DNA from: Cavenderia fasciculata
Lineage: Eukaryota; Evosea; Eumycetozoa; Acytosteliales; Cavenderiaceae
Assembly: GCF_000203815.1 (NCBI RefSeq)
Contig: NW_004457737.1
Span: forward strand, 310,001-374,000
Length of the DNA: 64,000 bases
Direction of reading: 5' to 3'
Position 1 is the first letter of the stretch, and every line of letters starts with the position of its first letter. Positions 11,372-20,564 of the stretch are shown here, piece by piece. The position numbers were made by a program, and so were the translations under genes. Under the pieces are notes generated by a model that worked only from the letters and a program-made list of their open reading frames with translations, did not search any database and had not been told where the DNA came from.

Positions 11372-12424
11372 ATGGATATGGTAAAAATGGTATTAGAAAA
11401 AAGTTTAGGGAGAAATAGTGGTGGTGGTGGTCCCAACATATCATCTCCTTTTGATGTTGTCACTTCATCATTGGTTCCTCCTAATTTGTCTTCCCTCATT
11501 GACAATCTTCCCCTTCCTCCTCCTCAACAAATCCAACCTCAACAAATCCAACACCCACATAATTACAAGACAATTAGACATCAACCATCAATTTTACATG
11601 ACAAAGGTTTAATTGGTGACACTTCATCGATAATGGTATTTAATGAAGTGTCTGATGTGATTACAGTCTATATTACACCCGATCAAAATACACTGTTTCG
11701 TAAAAAGATTGGTGGCGAGGTTGGTATTTCTACCAATGGCGTCAAACTCGGTGCACAGGTAGAGTTTGATAAAAACAATCATGATATAGATCAAATACAA
11801 AAGATACTCATATTGCCTGGTGAAAGCGGTACCTTTCACATTAGCAAGAATACCTTTGCCTACGTACAAGTATTTGTCTATGACAGGAACCACAACGGCG
11901 ATATCGATGTCCTCACAAGACAACTGAAACATGGTGACATTTTCTCTATACTAAACAAACACATAGATGCTGTCAAATCAAAACCATACAAGGTTTATAA
12001 TCAAGATTTTGAGGAAATTGCTACCATCATTCCTCAACCAATTCATTATTTTAGTTATAATCATCCAAATCAAAATCAAAATAACCAAAATAATAATTAT
12101 CATCAAAATAATCATAATAATAATCATAATAATCAAAATAATAATAATAATAATAATAATAGTCATGTTAATACTCACAATAATAATAATAATAATAATC
12201 AAAATGATCATAATAGTCTCAAAACATTATTTAAAAAAGATAGTCAATTTAATGATAGACATCATCAAAATCAAAAAGATAATCATCATGAAGAACAAGT
12301 CCAACAACAACAACAACAACAACAACATCATCATAATCAACATGCCAATTTTGGTACTCACAAACATCGCTCAAATACTGACGGTAGTTATGATGGCTCC
12401 AATCATCCTAAACACCACTTATAA
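11372..12424 (+). CDS. Largest member of the array's paralogue family, with Asn/His-rich tail, 350 aa
   Basis: I do not recognise a named family. The core at residues about 85-220 aligns with the proteins encoded between 14.7 and 22.8 kb. It starts with a hydrophobic strand (ITVYITPDQ) and a Gly-containing turn. The shared signature follows: VQVFVYDRN...GDIDVLTRQL, HGDIFSILNKHID, and KPYKVYNQDFEEI. Unlike the others it has a roughly 80-residue N-terminal extension (poly-Gly and Pro/Gln patches) and a roughly 120-residue C-terminus of Asn, His and Gln runs. There is no signal peptide or TM segment, so it is probably cytosolic. Alternating hydrophobic strands suggest a compact all-beta domain (inference). 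It may be the ancestral copy of the array. Confidence 0.8.
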   Translation: MDMVKMVLEKSLGRNSGGGGPNISSPFDVVTSSLVPPNLSSLIDNLPLPPPQQIQPQQIQHPHNYKTIRHQPSILHDKGLIGDTSSIMVFNEVSDVITVYITPDQNTLFRKKIGGEVGISTNGVKLGAQVEFDKNNHDIDQIQKILILPGESGTFHISKNTFAYVQVFVYDRNHNGDIDVLTRQLKHGDIFSILNKHIDAVKSKPYKVYNQDFEEIATIIPQPIHYFSYNHPNQNQNNQNNNYHQNNHNNNHNNQNNNNNNNNSHVNTHNNNNNNNQNDHNSLKTLFKKDSQFNDRHHQNQKDNHHEEQVQQQQQQQQHHHNQHANFGTHKHRSNTDGSYDGSNHPKHHL

Positions 12425-12617
12425 TTAATTTATTACAAATACAACCCAACTTTCTTTTTTATTGAAATTATGCTATTACTTTACGATTAATTATTATTGA
12501 TTATTAATCATTAATTATTAATGATTAAATATTAATTATTATTATTATTATTTATATTTATACATGTAGATAGAAGAGGATTGATTGATTGATAGGATGG
12601 GAGTAATGAATTTTTTT

Positions 12618-13106
12618 TTAAAAAGTAAAAGTTGGACCATCTTCAATTGGAAATACACCAACAACCTTGTCGGTAAGATCTTCCACTTGTTGTCTTGCAA
12701 AGTTTTGACAATCATTGACGATAAAAGTGTAGTCATCGTTTCCTGGAAGGTCCTTGAAATAAGAATCCCATGAACGTGGACAACATGGTGATCCATAGTC
12801 AGAGGTACGGACCTTTTTACCAACCTTTCCCCAAGTTTGTTTGCAGGCAGCTTCCATTGAATTTTCAATCTTGCAAGCTACAGTGTCATCGGTATTCTTT
12901 TGAATGCAGGCGTACTGTCCATTGCTGAGACTCAAAATGATTGACCAATGATTCCAGCTCCACCAACCCTCCAGTGCACGTAATCCAACCCATACATTTG
13001 TAATCATGATTCCAGTGTTTTGATCTTTGGTTGAGATGTTTTGTCTAACTCTTGGTGATCCATCTTTGTCTGAACCCATCGATGCTAATATTATTGATGC
13101 AATCAT
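12618..13106 (-). CDS. Permuted papain-fold (LRAT/NlpC-P60-like) protein, 162 aa
   Basis: The hallmarks of a circularly permuted papain-like domain are present. A Trp/His motif (WWSWNHWSIILSLSNGQYAC) at residues about 48-67 supplies the catalytic-type His early. A C-terminal NDCQNFARQ motif supplies the Cys, the same arrangement as in LRAT, PPPDE and NlpC/P60-like enzymes. Such proteins act as cysteine peptidases, amidases or acyltransferases; the substrate cannot be read from sequence. It lies convergent to the 11372 gene and downstream of the second U1 gene. The N-terminus is weakly hydrophobic (MIASIILASM) but too short for a confident signal peptide. A second internal Met follows at residue 10. 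Confidence 0.7.
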   Translation of the reverse strand: MIASIILASMGSDKDGSPRVRQNISTKDQNTGIMITNVWVGLRALEGWWSWNHWSIILSLSNGQYACIQKNTDDTVACKIENSMEAACKQTWGKVGKKVRTSDYGSPCCPRSWDSYFKDLPGNDDYTFIVNDCQNFARQQVEDLTDKVVGVFPIEDGPTFTF

Positions 13107-13476
13107 TGTTAATAATAATAATAATAATAAAAATATTTAAATATAATATATTGTTTAATTTTATGATTGTTGTAAATATTATATTGTTGATAATACTATC
13201 ATAACAACAAGGAAGTGCATAGGAATATTTATACTTTTTTTTTTTAAACAATAAATATTATTATTATTAATTAACCAAGTCTAGCTATTTAGTTTTATTT
13301 TATAACCCATTTTAGATTAAAATATTGACTTCTAGATAGATAGATAGATGATGGGGGTTACGATATGATGGATTAACGAGTTTGACTGCTAACAGTTTAA
13401 CTAGTTTACCACTAACTCAAAAATAGAGAAATATATTTATATTTTAATTTATGTCATTGAATTAATTTAGAGTTTG

Positions 13477-13644
13477 TTGGGGAATCTGCGAACTAGCGCA
13501 ATGAAACCCCACTACCAGAAATTAGCTAATTCCCTCCCCTTACGGGTAAGGGATTTAAAGTGTCTCTAGCAGTGCAAAAAGAGACAGATACTTTAGTTTC
13601 TAGTCACCTATTTGATCGTGACTAGAAAATCAGCAGGTAAGTAT
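13477..13644 (-). ncRNA. U1 spliceosomal snRNA, copy 2
   Basis: All diagnostic elements of copy 1 are kept: 5' ATACTTACCTG, SL1 with the GATCAAATAGG loop, SL2 with TTGCAC, SL3, Sm site AATTTCTGG and SL4. The single change I see in the RNA lies in the internal-loop side of SL4, not in the closing GGGG/CCCC stem, so the copy looks functional. Confidence 0.95.
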
Positions 13645-13669
13645 GAATTGTAATAGTCTCGTATTGAAA

Positions 13670-13712
13670 CTATTTATACTTTGCTGTCTCTATTCAATTG
13701 TATATCCCATTG
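13670..13712 (-). promoter_or_regulatory. U1 copy 2 promoter: TATA box and upstream CCCAT element
   Basis: TATAAATAG is at -34 to -26 and the TATCCCATTG element at about -59 to -68. Sequence and spacing are preserved relative to copy 1, while sequence further upstream has diverged. That contrast supports both elements being functional. Confidence 0.65.
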
Positions 13713-13802
13713 ATATATTGATGGAAATTCATAAATAAATAACTATACTATTTAAAATATTTCCAAAGACAACAACAATGGATTTTAAAAAATTCATAAA
13801 TG

Positions 13803-14696
13803 GAAGGAAGGAAAATAAATAAAGGTCAATAATATAGGTGATATCTAAAAGCGAGCGTTAAACACTTGCCAAATCTGTCAAGAAGATAGAATATCCCTCA
13901 TTCAATGACCATTAAATTTTGTCTTTTGACTTTTCAATATTGATGTTATACTTTTGTATTTCTTTGATTTTTTTATAATCAAGCAATATCAGTTGGAGTA
14001 TTACCATCAACCTATATCAGTTGGAGTATTTGATCTATTGTAGTGATCTTTGTATTTCTTTAACGTTGAATGAGATAGATTTCTTTACAAGATCTATGCT
14101 GACTCTTGTATGCATGTATGAGGTAATAACTAGAACTAATTCTTAAAAATAATCATAAATTATAATAATATATGATGTGATTGATGTTGAAGTTCATTCT
14201 TTGCAAAGAGTTTGAGGAATGTTTGTTTGTTTGTCTGTCTAACTCTTCTAGATTGGTGACTATTTGAGATGTGAGCCCAAAGAATTATAAATAATTAAAT
14301 AAAATTAGCCGTTGCTGCTTGGTGGTGATCATTGAAAAAAAAAAAAAACCAAGTTGGTAGTAGTTCTTTTAAAAGGACTATTAAGGAAAACCCTTAACCT
14401 TTTATTATTTATTATATTAATATAATCGCGATCAATTTTTATTAAATCATAACAACACACCCCTCTTTCTTTAGTAATAACACTACTCTCTTCGCTGAAC
14501 TAGATTATTATCACTATTAATTTAAATTTAATTAATAATACAATAATCAAGACAAGACAGAAAGATATTGCAAATAAATAGTATTTAGATGTCATCTTTA
14601 AAAGATCAATCAACAACAACAAACAAACGAATACATATACATATACATATACATATAAAGACACAGCTATAGATAGAACAAAACATCATCATCATC
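13803..14696. other. Intergenic region between U1 copy 2 and the paralogue array
   Basis: AT-rich spacer. A 17-base direct repeat ATATCAGTTGGAGTATT occurs twice, at about 13987 and 14021. There is an A-run near 14336-14347, and a CATATA tandem at about 14634-14656 just before the first array gene. No coding potential is supported. Confidence 0.5.
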
Positions 14697-15251
14697 ATGA
14701 CTACAGCAATAGAACAATCAATAGAACCAGGACCAATTGAATTCAAAGACTATGTGATCATTGCAAACAAGCTACCTCATCCAATAGTAGCATTTCTAAA
14801 TACAGAGGGACCGCCTCTAGAGTTTGTCGATGGCGGTACTACACTACTGAACCCATCCTCTGATAAACAAGCAATCAAACAATTGGAACAAGGATATCTT
14901 CCACACTCTTCACGTTTCTACGTTGGCAAGGGGAAAGGATACACTCAAATATTTGTACCCACCGGTGAAGGTGCCACCAAAAACTATCTGCTCATTGCAA
15001 ACAGAACAATCGATGCAGGCTACAAATTCACAGTTCTTCAAACACACTTGGACGTAATGCTACAAACAAATGATCGACGTTATGACAAGGATTTTCAACC
15101 AATAGCTCTTTTAAATTATAATACTGGTGGTGGTTCGACGCAGCCCAAAACAACAACAACAACTCCGTTCAACCCACAAGACTATAAAGAAATTCAACAA
15201 GTAATAAGAGAAGAACCAATTGAAGATAGAGAAGTTGATGATATACGATAG
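14697..15251 (+). CDS. Paralogue-array protein 1, 184 aa
   Basis: Member of the unnamed family that fills this region. The N-terminal half carries VIIANKLPHPIVAFLNTEG, and the signature half reads YTQIFVPTG ... TIDAGYKFTVLQTHLDVML ... YDKDFQPI. Two usual features are weakened: the G-x-I-H-L strand is replaced by KNYLLIANRTI, and KH is TH. The tail is polar and acidic (EEPIEDREVDDIR). No signal peptide, TM or intron. The leader is A/C-rich (ACAACAACAAAC, CATCATCATC) as in many of its neighbours. Function unknown. Confidence 0.8.
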   Translation: MTTAIEQSIEPGPIEFKDYVIIANKLPHPIVAFLNTEGPPLEFVDGGTTLLNPSSDKQAIKQLEQGYLPHSSRFYVGKGKGYTQIFVPTGEGATKNYLLIANRTIDAGYKFTVLQTHLDVMLQTNDRRYDKDFQPIALLNYNTGGGSTQPKTTTTTPFNPQDYKEIQQVIREEPIEDREVDDIR

Positions 15252-15500
15252 AAGTAGGTTATTAGTAAATACTATCATCAAAATAAATCAATTTCCTTGT
15301 AAATATATATTTATCCAATTTTTTGTTTTCTTTTATTTATTTTTTTTTGACAAATATCTTTTTTGCAATGAAGCCAATCCATTGTAACGATCATAGTACC
15401 TCAAATGTACAAAGTAGGGATTAATCCTTTAAGATCATTTCAAATGATCCAACCCCTACCCTTGCACGTACACCAGCATCCAGTGGACATCAATTAATAT

Positions 15501-15545
<45 letters not shown>

Positions 15546-15706
15546 GAGTTCCTATTAATTTGAGTAGAACTCAACAAACACAACACATAGAGATCTTTTC
15601 CTTTTTTTTTTTTTGTTATTTTTGATGGATAGTGCCAAGTGATCCCAACTTGGATAATCATTTGAACAGAGAAAAAGAAATATATTTACTTAAATAAAGA
15701 GAGAGA
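15252..15706. other. Spacer with (AAT)n repeat
   Basis: It contains a GATCATTT/AAATGATC near-perfect palindrome at about 15435-15451, an (AAT)n run at about 15502-15545 and a T12 stretch near 15603-15614. A CCAAGT/ACTTGG inverted repeat lies at about 15633-15651. It probably holds the 3' UTR of the upstream gene and the former promoter of the broken copy downstream. Confidence 0.45.
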
Positions 15707-16168
15707 ATGGAACCAGAAACATCAATATCAACAACAGGAATAGAAAAAAAATTAATAGTTCAAAACTATTTACCACATCCTATTAAAATCTTTGTCAGTA
15801 CTGAGTGTGTTGGTGAGGAGATTTGGAATGATCTGAAAACTTGTGTTGTAAAGGTGGTAATTGAGGCTTTGCATGACAGCATTGAAATGCTTGCTAAGAA
15901 CAGAGAATGTGATTCCAGCCTCTAATGTTCTTGTAAGCAAGTGTATGTAACCATTGTTGATTGCAACAAATACTTGCAAATAGGCAGGCTCTTTGAGAAT
16001 AAGCATTTCAGCCGATGATGGTTGAGTGTTTGGAACTTTACTTTGGATGTATTGTGAATTTGTTTGAGCTTCATGAGCGTTGGAAACAACACATCTAAAC
16101 GAATTTGTAAAGGCACATGATCACTCACCATTGCACCAGATGCTGATGAACCTTCTCAAGAACAATAA
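15707..16168 (+). pseudogene. Array copy broken by an internal inversion
   Basis: The start (MEPETSISTTGIEKK ... HPIKIFVSTE) on the plus strand closely matches the intact gene at 16387. At about 15811 the homology flips: the middle and signature part (YLQVFVAINNGYIHLLTRTL, LSKHFNAVMQS) is read on the minus strand down to about 15811. Plus-strand homology resumes at 16131 with an acidic tail (ADEPSQEQ, stop at 16168). The flipped segment is bounded by TGGTGAG at 15811-15817 and its inverse CTCACCA at 16124-16130. Re-inverting would rejoin the right side in frame, but the left junction would still meet a stop, so additional mutation has occurred. It cannot encode the family protein as it stands. 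Confidence 0.85.
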
Positions 16169-16386
16169 TACTACTACTACCTACCATATATAATAATAAT
16201 AATAAATAATGTGTAATATACTATACCTCTATTTTGGTATCTCTTTATTTTTGTTTAATTTAATTTTTTTTTTGATGGTTTGATGCGCCATCCCATTTGA
16301 TCTTTAAGGGGCTCCTTTGCACTGCTAGTTACAAAAAATATTATAATAATATATAGAGATATATACAAAAGAGAGAGAGAGAGAGA

Positions 16387-16875
16387 ATGGAACCAGAAAC
16401 ATCAATCACAACAGGAGGAAATTCTATTCCGAATAAATTGATAGTCAAAAACTATTTACCACATTCTGTACGTCTCTTTGTCTGTACTGAGCGGGTACCA
16501 CTTAAAATCGCTCTCGATGGTACTATTTCCAATGATCAGGATACTACAACAGATTCACAAAACATCGCAAGCAGAGATCCAGATCCAACTATCAAACCAA
16601 GATCAGGAGAGTTCTTGATTGGTACGACCAAAGAGTATGCGCATTTGCAAGCATTTGTTTCATTCAACGGCGGCTACATTCACTTGCTTACGAGAAGATT
16701 AGAGTCTGGAATCACTTTCTCCATTCTTAGCAAGCATTTCAATGCCGTCATGCAGAGTCCTTACCACCTTTACAACAACATATTTCAGATCATTATACCA
16801 AATGTCACACCCTTGCTCACCAACACATTAACACCATATGTTGATGAACCTGATCAAGATCAACAAAAACATTAA
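16387..16875 (+). CDS. Paralogue-array protein 2, 162 aa
   Basis: Intact sister of the inverted copy just upstream; both begin MEPETSI. It shows the complete family pattern. The first strand is LIVKNYLPHSVRLFVCTE, followed by ALDGTIS. The second half has LQAFVSFNGGYIHLLTRRLE, then SGITFSILSKHFNAVM and SPYHLYNNIFQII. The tail is acidic and Gln-rich. A GA-repeat leader (GAGAGAGAGAGAGA) precedes the ATG in both this gene and the broken copy (the latter shorter), showing that the promoter was duplicated with the gene. No secretion signal. Confidence 0.85.
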   Translation: MEPETSITTGGNSIPNKLIVKNYLPHSVRLFVCTERVPLKIALDGTISNDQDTTTDSQNIASRDPDPTIKPRSGEFLIGTTKEYAHLQAFVSFNGGYIHLLTRRLESGITFSILSKHFNAVMQSPYHLYNNIFQIIIPNVTPLLTNTLTPYVDEPDQDQQKH

Positions 16876-17106
16876 TAATAATCATAATTATTAATAATTA
16901 ATAATAATAATAAATCACATCATGTAATATATATGTATTCATTTCAACAACTGTACCACTCCACCTCCACTCCTTATTTCAAGAGTTGCTTGACGATATT
17001 GACTCATATTTTTGAGAACCACCACAACTTGTAGATTAATCGACCATCTACTTTAAATTGCATTTGAGAACCAAAAACTTGTTCTTCTTATCATCGCAAA
17101 GAAAGA

Positions 17107-17448
17107 ATGAGTTATAAAACAGAACAAGTAGTATCTGCAAGCTACGTAACAAGACCAAAGGAAGGTTTCATGCATATCGCCGATCACCATGGTGTAGTTG
17201 TCAAGACCAACCAAGGTAACAATTATCTAATACACAGTGTTCCATCGTCTGGTGTCGTTGTTACCGATGCCAAGTATATGACTGGTAATTGGAGGGTTGA
17301 TCATCCGATCAATGTAAGAGGTGCCAAGACTGTTCATGGTGCACATCCGAGTGCATCGGGAAGATCTCTCAACCCAATGGTAAACTACGTCACAAGTGGT
17401 AGTTGTATCATGTCTGCTAAAAATGCTGAAAACTATCTTTTAAATTAA
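17107..17448 (+). CDS. Small LRAT/NlpC-like permuted papain-fold protein, 113 aa
   Basis: Unrelated to the genes on either side. Residues about 20-35 (HIADHHGVVVKT) supply a His-containing strand. A GVVVTDAKYM ... NW block follows, and the C-terminus carries GSCIMSAKNAENYL, with a Cys placed as the nucleophile of permuted papain-like domains (His first, Cys last). Compared with the 12618 gene it is shorter and the Cys motif lacks the Asn-Asp-Cys form, so catalytic competence is uncertain. It is single-exon, without signal peptide or TM, and sits in the same orientation as the array. An amidase, acyltransferase or peptidase-like role is inference from the fold pattern. Confidence 0.65.
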   Translation: MSYKTEQVVSASYVTRPKEGFMHIADHHGVVVKTNQGNNYLIHSVPSSGVVVTDAKYMTGNWRVDHPINVRGAKTVHGAHPSASGRSLNPMVNYVTSGSCIMSAKNAENYLLN

Positions 17449-17700
17449 AACTATAATAATGTAAATAAATAAATAAATGTACAAATACAAATCAAGTATG
17501 AAGGGTGTCTCATAAAGCTTTATCTTCACAAAAAATGGTTCAAAAAAAATCAAAGCCAAAAAAGATCACCACTTTTGATTGCACTCACGATTGATACCTT
17601 TTTCCTTTTGTATATATCAAATATTGTATCAATAACAACAAACAAACAAACAAATTATTTATATTCATATATCAATCTATATTTTAAGTAATAATAGAAA
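17449..17700. other. Spacer upstream of the GAA tract
   Basis: AT-rich, with an (AAAT)n patch near 17461 and (AAAC)n near 17640. I see no gene or structured element. The GAA repeat begins at its end. Confidence 0.4.
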
Positions 17701-17817
17701 GAAGAAGAAGAAGAAGAAGAAGAAGAAGAAGAAGAAGAAGAAGAAGAAGAAGAAGAAGAAGAAGAAGAAGAAGAAGAAGAAGAAGAAGAAGAAGAAGAAG
17801 AAGAAGAAGAAGAAGAA
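17701..17817 (+). repeat. Uninterrupted (GAA)39 microsatellite
   Basis: It is 117 bp of pure GAA on the plus strand, ending 39 bp before the ATG of the next array gene, so in its promoter or 5' leader. Long GAA/TTC tracts can form triplex DNA and impede transcription and replication (established for FXN). No interruptions are visible. Confidence 0.95.
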
Positions 17818-17855
17818 AAGAAATCAACAACATAAAGAATTATTTAAGATAAGAG

Positions 17856-18362
17856 ATGATGACACAACCAGAGACATCAATAGTACCAAACCCCAATGAA
17901 AAGACTATTGTGATTGCAAACAATATACCATTGACGATTACAGCATATGTTTCAACCGACGAATATGTCTTGAATATCGATACGATCACCGGTCTCATCA
18001 CAAACAACACCAATGCCAAAAACAAACAGTCTTCTATCATTCAACCGGTACAGACATCGACGCTACACATCAATTCAAAATTTGCCTACATACAAGTGTT
18101 TGCACATGACAATCATTCCGGTGGTATGATTCATTTATTCGATCGTCAACTAGAGTTTGGTCATACACTCAAGATCCTCAACAAACATTTGGCAGCCAAA
18201 AGAGATGTACCACATTACATCTACGATGGTCTATTTCAAAAAATAAGAATGGTCGATCCGTCACAGACCAATGTTCACAATGTCTTTTACCCTCCTCAAC
18301 CCATTACACCAAAATATTATCAAGATCAAAGTGTGGATGCATATCAACTACCACCACAATAA
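17856..18362 (+). CDS. Paralogue-array protein 3, 168 aa
   Basis: The family core is IVIANNIPLTITAYVSTDE, then NIDTITGLI, AYIQVFAHDNHSGGMIHLFD, RQLEFGHTLKILNKHL and PHYIYDGLFQKI. It is closest in the signature region to the 11372 protein (QVF-V/A-xDxxxxG, RQL, ILNKH). The start could be either of two adjacent Met codons at 17856 or 17859. The tail is Pro/Gln-rich. The gene sits just downstream of the (GAA)39 tract, which may modulate its expression. Function unknown. Confidence 0.8.
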   Translation: MMTQPETSIVPNPNEKTIVIANNIPLTITAYVSTDEYVLNIDTITGLITNNTNAKNKQSSIIQPVQTSTLHINSKFAYIQVFAHDNHSGGMIHLFDRQLEFGHTLKILNKHLAAKRDVPHYIYDGLFQKIRMVDPSQTNVHNVFYPPQPITPKYYQDQSVDAYQLPPQ

Positions 18363-18727
18363 TAATAATAATAATAATAAATAATTACTAAAACATGTTA
18401 CTAATATCCAATCATATTCCCGGTTGTTGTTGTTGTTGTTGTTGTGATCACACCAGGCAATAATAATAATATAATCAAAGGTCAAAGGTCGGTCAAATAT
18501 CAACACCTCTTGTTCCCAAAAAAATAAGTGTTGATCAATCCCCTCCCTCCCTCTCACTCCAAACCAAATTCATTAGGGTTCACTCAAAAAAACAAAGTAT
18601 AGTTTCATACATATATAAATATTTATATACATTATAAATAGCCTATTTATATTCATAATTCTATTATTCTATTTATTTATTTTTTATTTTTTTTATTTAT
18701 TACAATTATTAAAAAAACAAACCTATC
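18363..18727. other. Spacer with GTT repeat
   Basis: It starts with an (AAT)n run and has a short GTT repeat at about 18424-18444. It then becomes pure A/T with T-runs just before the next ATG, as is typical of dictyostelid promoters. No gene is seen. Confidence 0.4.
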
Positions 18728-19207
18728 ATGATGGACGTCATTGTTAATGTTGTTGAGGAACAAACATCGATTACACCAATTCCAATGGGAGATAATGAAA
18801 TTCATAATCAAAGATTTCTAAGATCGATTCGAGTGGCCAATGGAACTGACGATGATGCCATTGTCTATACATCGAGTGAAGGATGTCCATTCAGAGTTGC
18901 TCAAGATGGAACCATAACCCAAAACGTTGATTGTCCAAGTGTAATCAATTTGGCCAGTCAGGCGACATCAGAGTTGCATTTTCTACCAACCACTACTCTG
19001 GTACACATCCAAACATTTATTACCAAAAAGGGACAAGGACGTATATATGTAGGACACAGAGAGGTAACACCAGGTGTCACCTATCGTATTTGTAAGAAAC
19101 ATCTTGACCCTATCCTATCGGCTCCCTACCGTGTCTATGATGAAAACTTTTCAATCATTGCAACCATGCGACCATTTGCACCCACTGCATTTATTAATCA
19201 TCAATAG
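18728..19207 (+). CDS. Paralogue-array protein 4, 159 aa
   Basis: First member of the sub-clade sharing an N-terminal ITPIPMGDNE-like motif with the genes at 19573, 20565 and 21416. It has RSIRVANGTDDDAIVYTSSE, then FRVAQDGTITQ, VHIQTFITKKGQGRIYVGHR and YRICKKHLDPIL. The family end YRVYDENFSII follows, and the protein stops 20 residues later with AFINHQ. The strand-turn-strand spacing is regular. No signal peptide. The alternative start one codon later (MDV) gives nearly the same protein. Confidence 0.85.
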   Translation: MMDVIVNVVEEQTSITPIPMGDNEIHNQRFLRSIRVANGTDDDAIVYTSSEGCPFRVAQDGTITQNVDCPSVINLASQATSELHFLPTTTLVHIQTFITKKGQGRIYVGHREVTPGVTYRICKKHLDPILSAPYRVYDENFSIIATMRPFAPTAFINHQ

Positions 19208-19527
19208 TAAATAAATCGCACAGTTACAATTTAATTAAAATATAGATTGTAATCTATCTCAATTGGTAGGTGATCAAAAAATCAAATATAGATAAATATA
19301 GAATCAATCTATATTTATTATTATATTTATTTAGTTTCTTTGTTTTTACTTCGACCCAAATTTCTGGGTGACCCGAGGGGTTTCAAGAACAGTGAGTAAA
19401 TTTTACTTTAAAAATAACTCTCAAAGTGATTCACAAATAAAGTGATTTATAAAGTGAAAACACAAAAGATAGATAAGATAGAAAAGATAGATAGATAAGA
19501 TAAAGATAAAGATATATATATATATAT

Positions 19528-19559
<32 letters not shown>

Positions 19560-19572
19560 ATATATATCAATA
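19208..19572. other. Spacer carrying a promoter block shared with the 21416 gene
   Basis: The stretch near 19350-19470 (GACCCAAATTTCTGGGTGAC ... AAAGTGA) has a recognisable relative at about 21222-21315 upstream of the 21416 gene. A TA repeat and a (GATA)n tract at about 19530-19557 follow directly before the ATG. Promoters were therefore copied with the genes. Confidence 0.5.
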
Positions 19573-20151
19573 ATGGACTATTCAGAACTACCATCAATCA
19601 CACCAATTCCAATTGGAGAAAACGGACAAGCCCTCCGTTCGCTGCAATTGATAAATGAAACTGAATATGTAGTCATTGCATATGCATCTGGCCAAAGATA
19701 CCCATTCTCAGTTGCTCAAGATGGAACTCTAACAAAAGACACTAGTCTCGATCCAAGTAATGTTACATTGGGTCGTCGTGGAACAACAGCAACCGGACAC
19801 TTGTTGCAATTTGAATCAACAGTTGATTTGGTCTACGTAGTATTATTTATATCTTTACAAGATAAGAGACTTATACATTTGACCAACAGATCTTTTGCAC
19901 CTGGAAGCAAGTTTTGTCTTTCCGACAAACATGTTGCCCCAGATGTTCTAAAGGAAAAATGCTATCATGTCTATGATGAGAACTATCAAAAAATAATACC
20001 AACTCCATTAATAGAAATATCATCAACTCAAACAACAACCCCTCCAACAGGACCATCAACAGAACCACCAGCAACAGAGCCACCATCAACACCACCACAG
20101 ACACTCCTGGCTTATATTAATCATAACCCCATCGATGCTCAACAACCATAG
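19573..20151 (+). CDS. Paralogue-array protein 5, 192 aa
   Basis: ITPIPIGENGQ opens the protein. The core runs SLQLINETEYVVIAYASGQ, FSVAQDGTLTKDTSL, VYVVLFISLQDKRLIHLTNR and CLSDKHVAPDV, ending YHVYDENYQKIIPTP. It is the longest of the compact members because of a Thr/Pro-rich tail (TTPPTGPSTEPPATEPP) before the shared AYINHN end. Its closest neighbour in sequence is the 21416 protein, with which it shares the IIPTP junction. A tract of (ATT)n follows the 3' end. Confidence 0.85.
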   Translation: MDYSELPSITPIPIGENGQALRSLQLINETEYVVIAYASGQRYPFSVAQDGTLTKDTSLDPSNVTLGRRGTTATGHLLQFESTVDLVYVVLFISLQDKRLIHLTNRSFAPGSKFCLSDKHVAPDVLKEKCYHVYDENYQKIIPTPLIEISSTQTTTPPTGPSTEPPATEPPSTPPQTLLAYINHNPIDAQQP

Positions 20152-20283
20152 ACAAAAATCGACTAATCAATTGGTTATTAATAAACCAAACCAAACCAAA
20201 CCAAACCAAACCAACAATTAAATTTATTCAGAAAATTGTATCCTATAATATCACTTCTTTTTTTAAATAAAACTAATCTAATC

Positions 20284-20413
<130 letters not shown>

Positions 20414-20564
20414 ATTCTTGTTTTGATCTCAATAAATCAAGTCCCTCTTGTGAATTGTGTTGACATTGGTAACCCTTGCATACTCACTGGCGAACATATT
20501 TGAATATTAGTTTTACATATAATATTTTATAAACTTATTTATTTATTTATACAAAAAAAAAAAA

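Larger units (their letters stand above)
13442..13802 (-). repeat. U1 snRNA locus duplication, copy 2
   Basis: This is the second copy of the block described at 10135-10493, same orientation, 3.3 kb away. Within the RNA body I see one difference (in SL4, GGGGTCTC versus GGGGTTTC). The promoter has only a few substitutions. Indels accumulate beyond about -90. Confidence 0.85.

Noticed and set aside
11967-12428. Ile/Asn-rich frames overlapping the C-terminus of the 11372 gene
   Set aside because: Frame shadows of AAT repeats without domain content.
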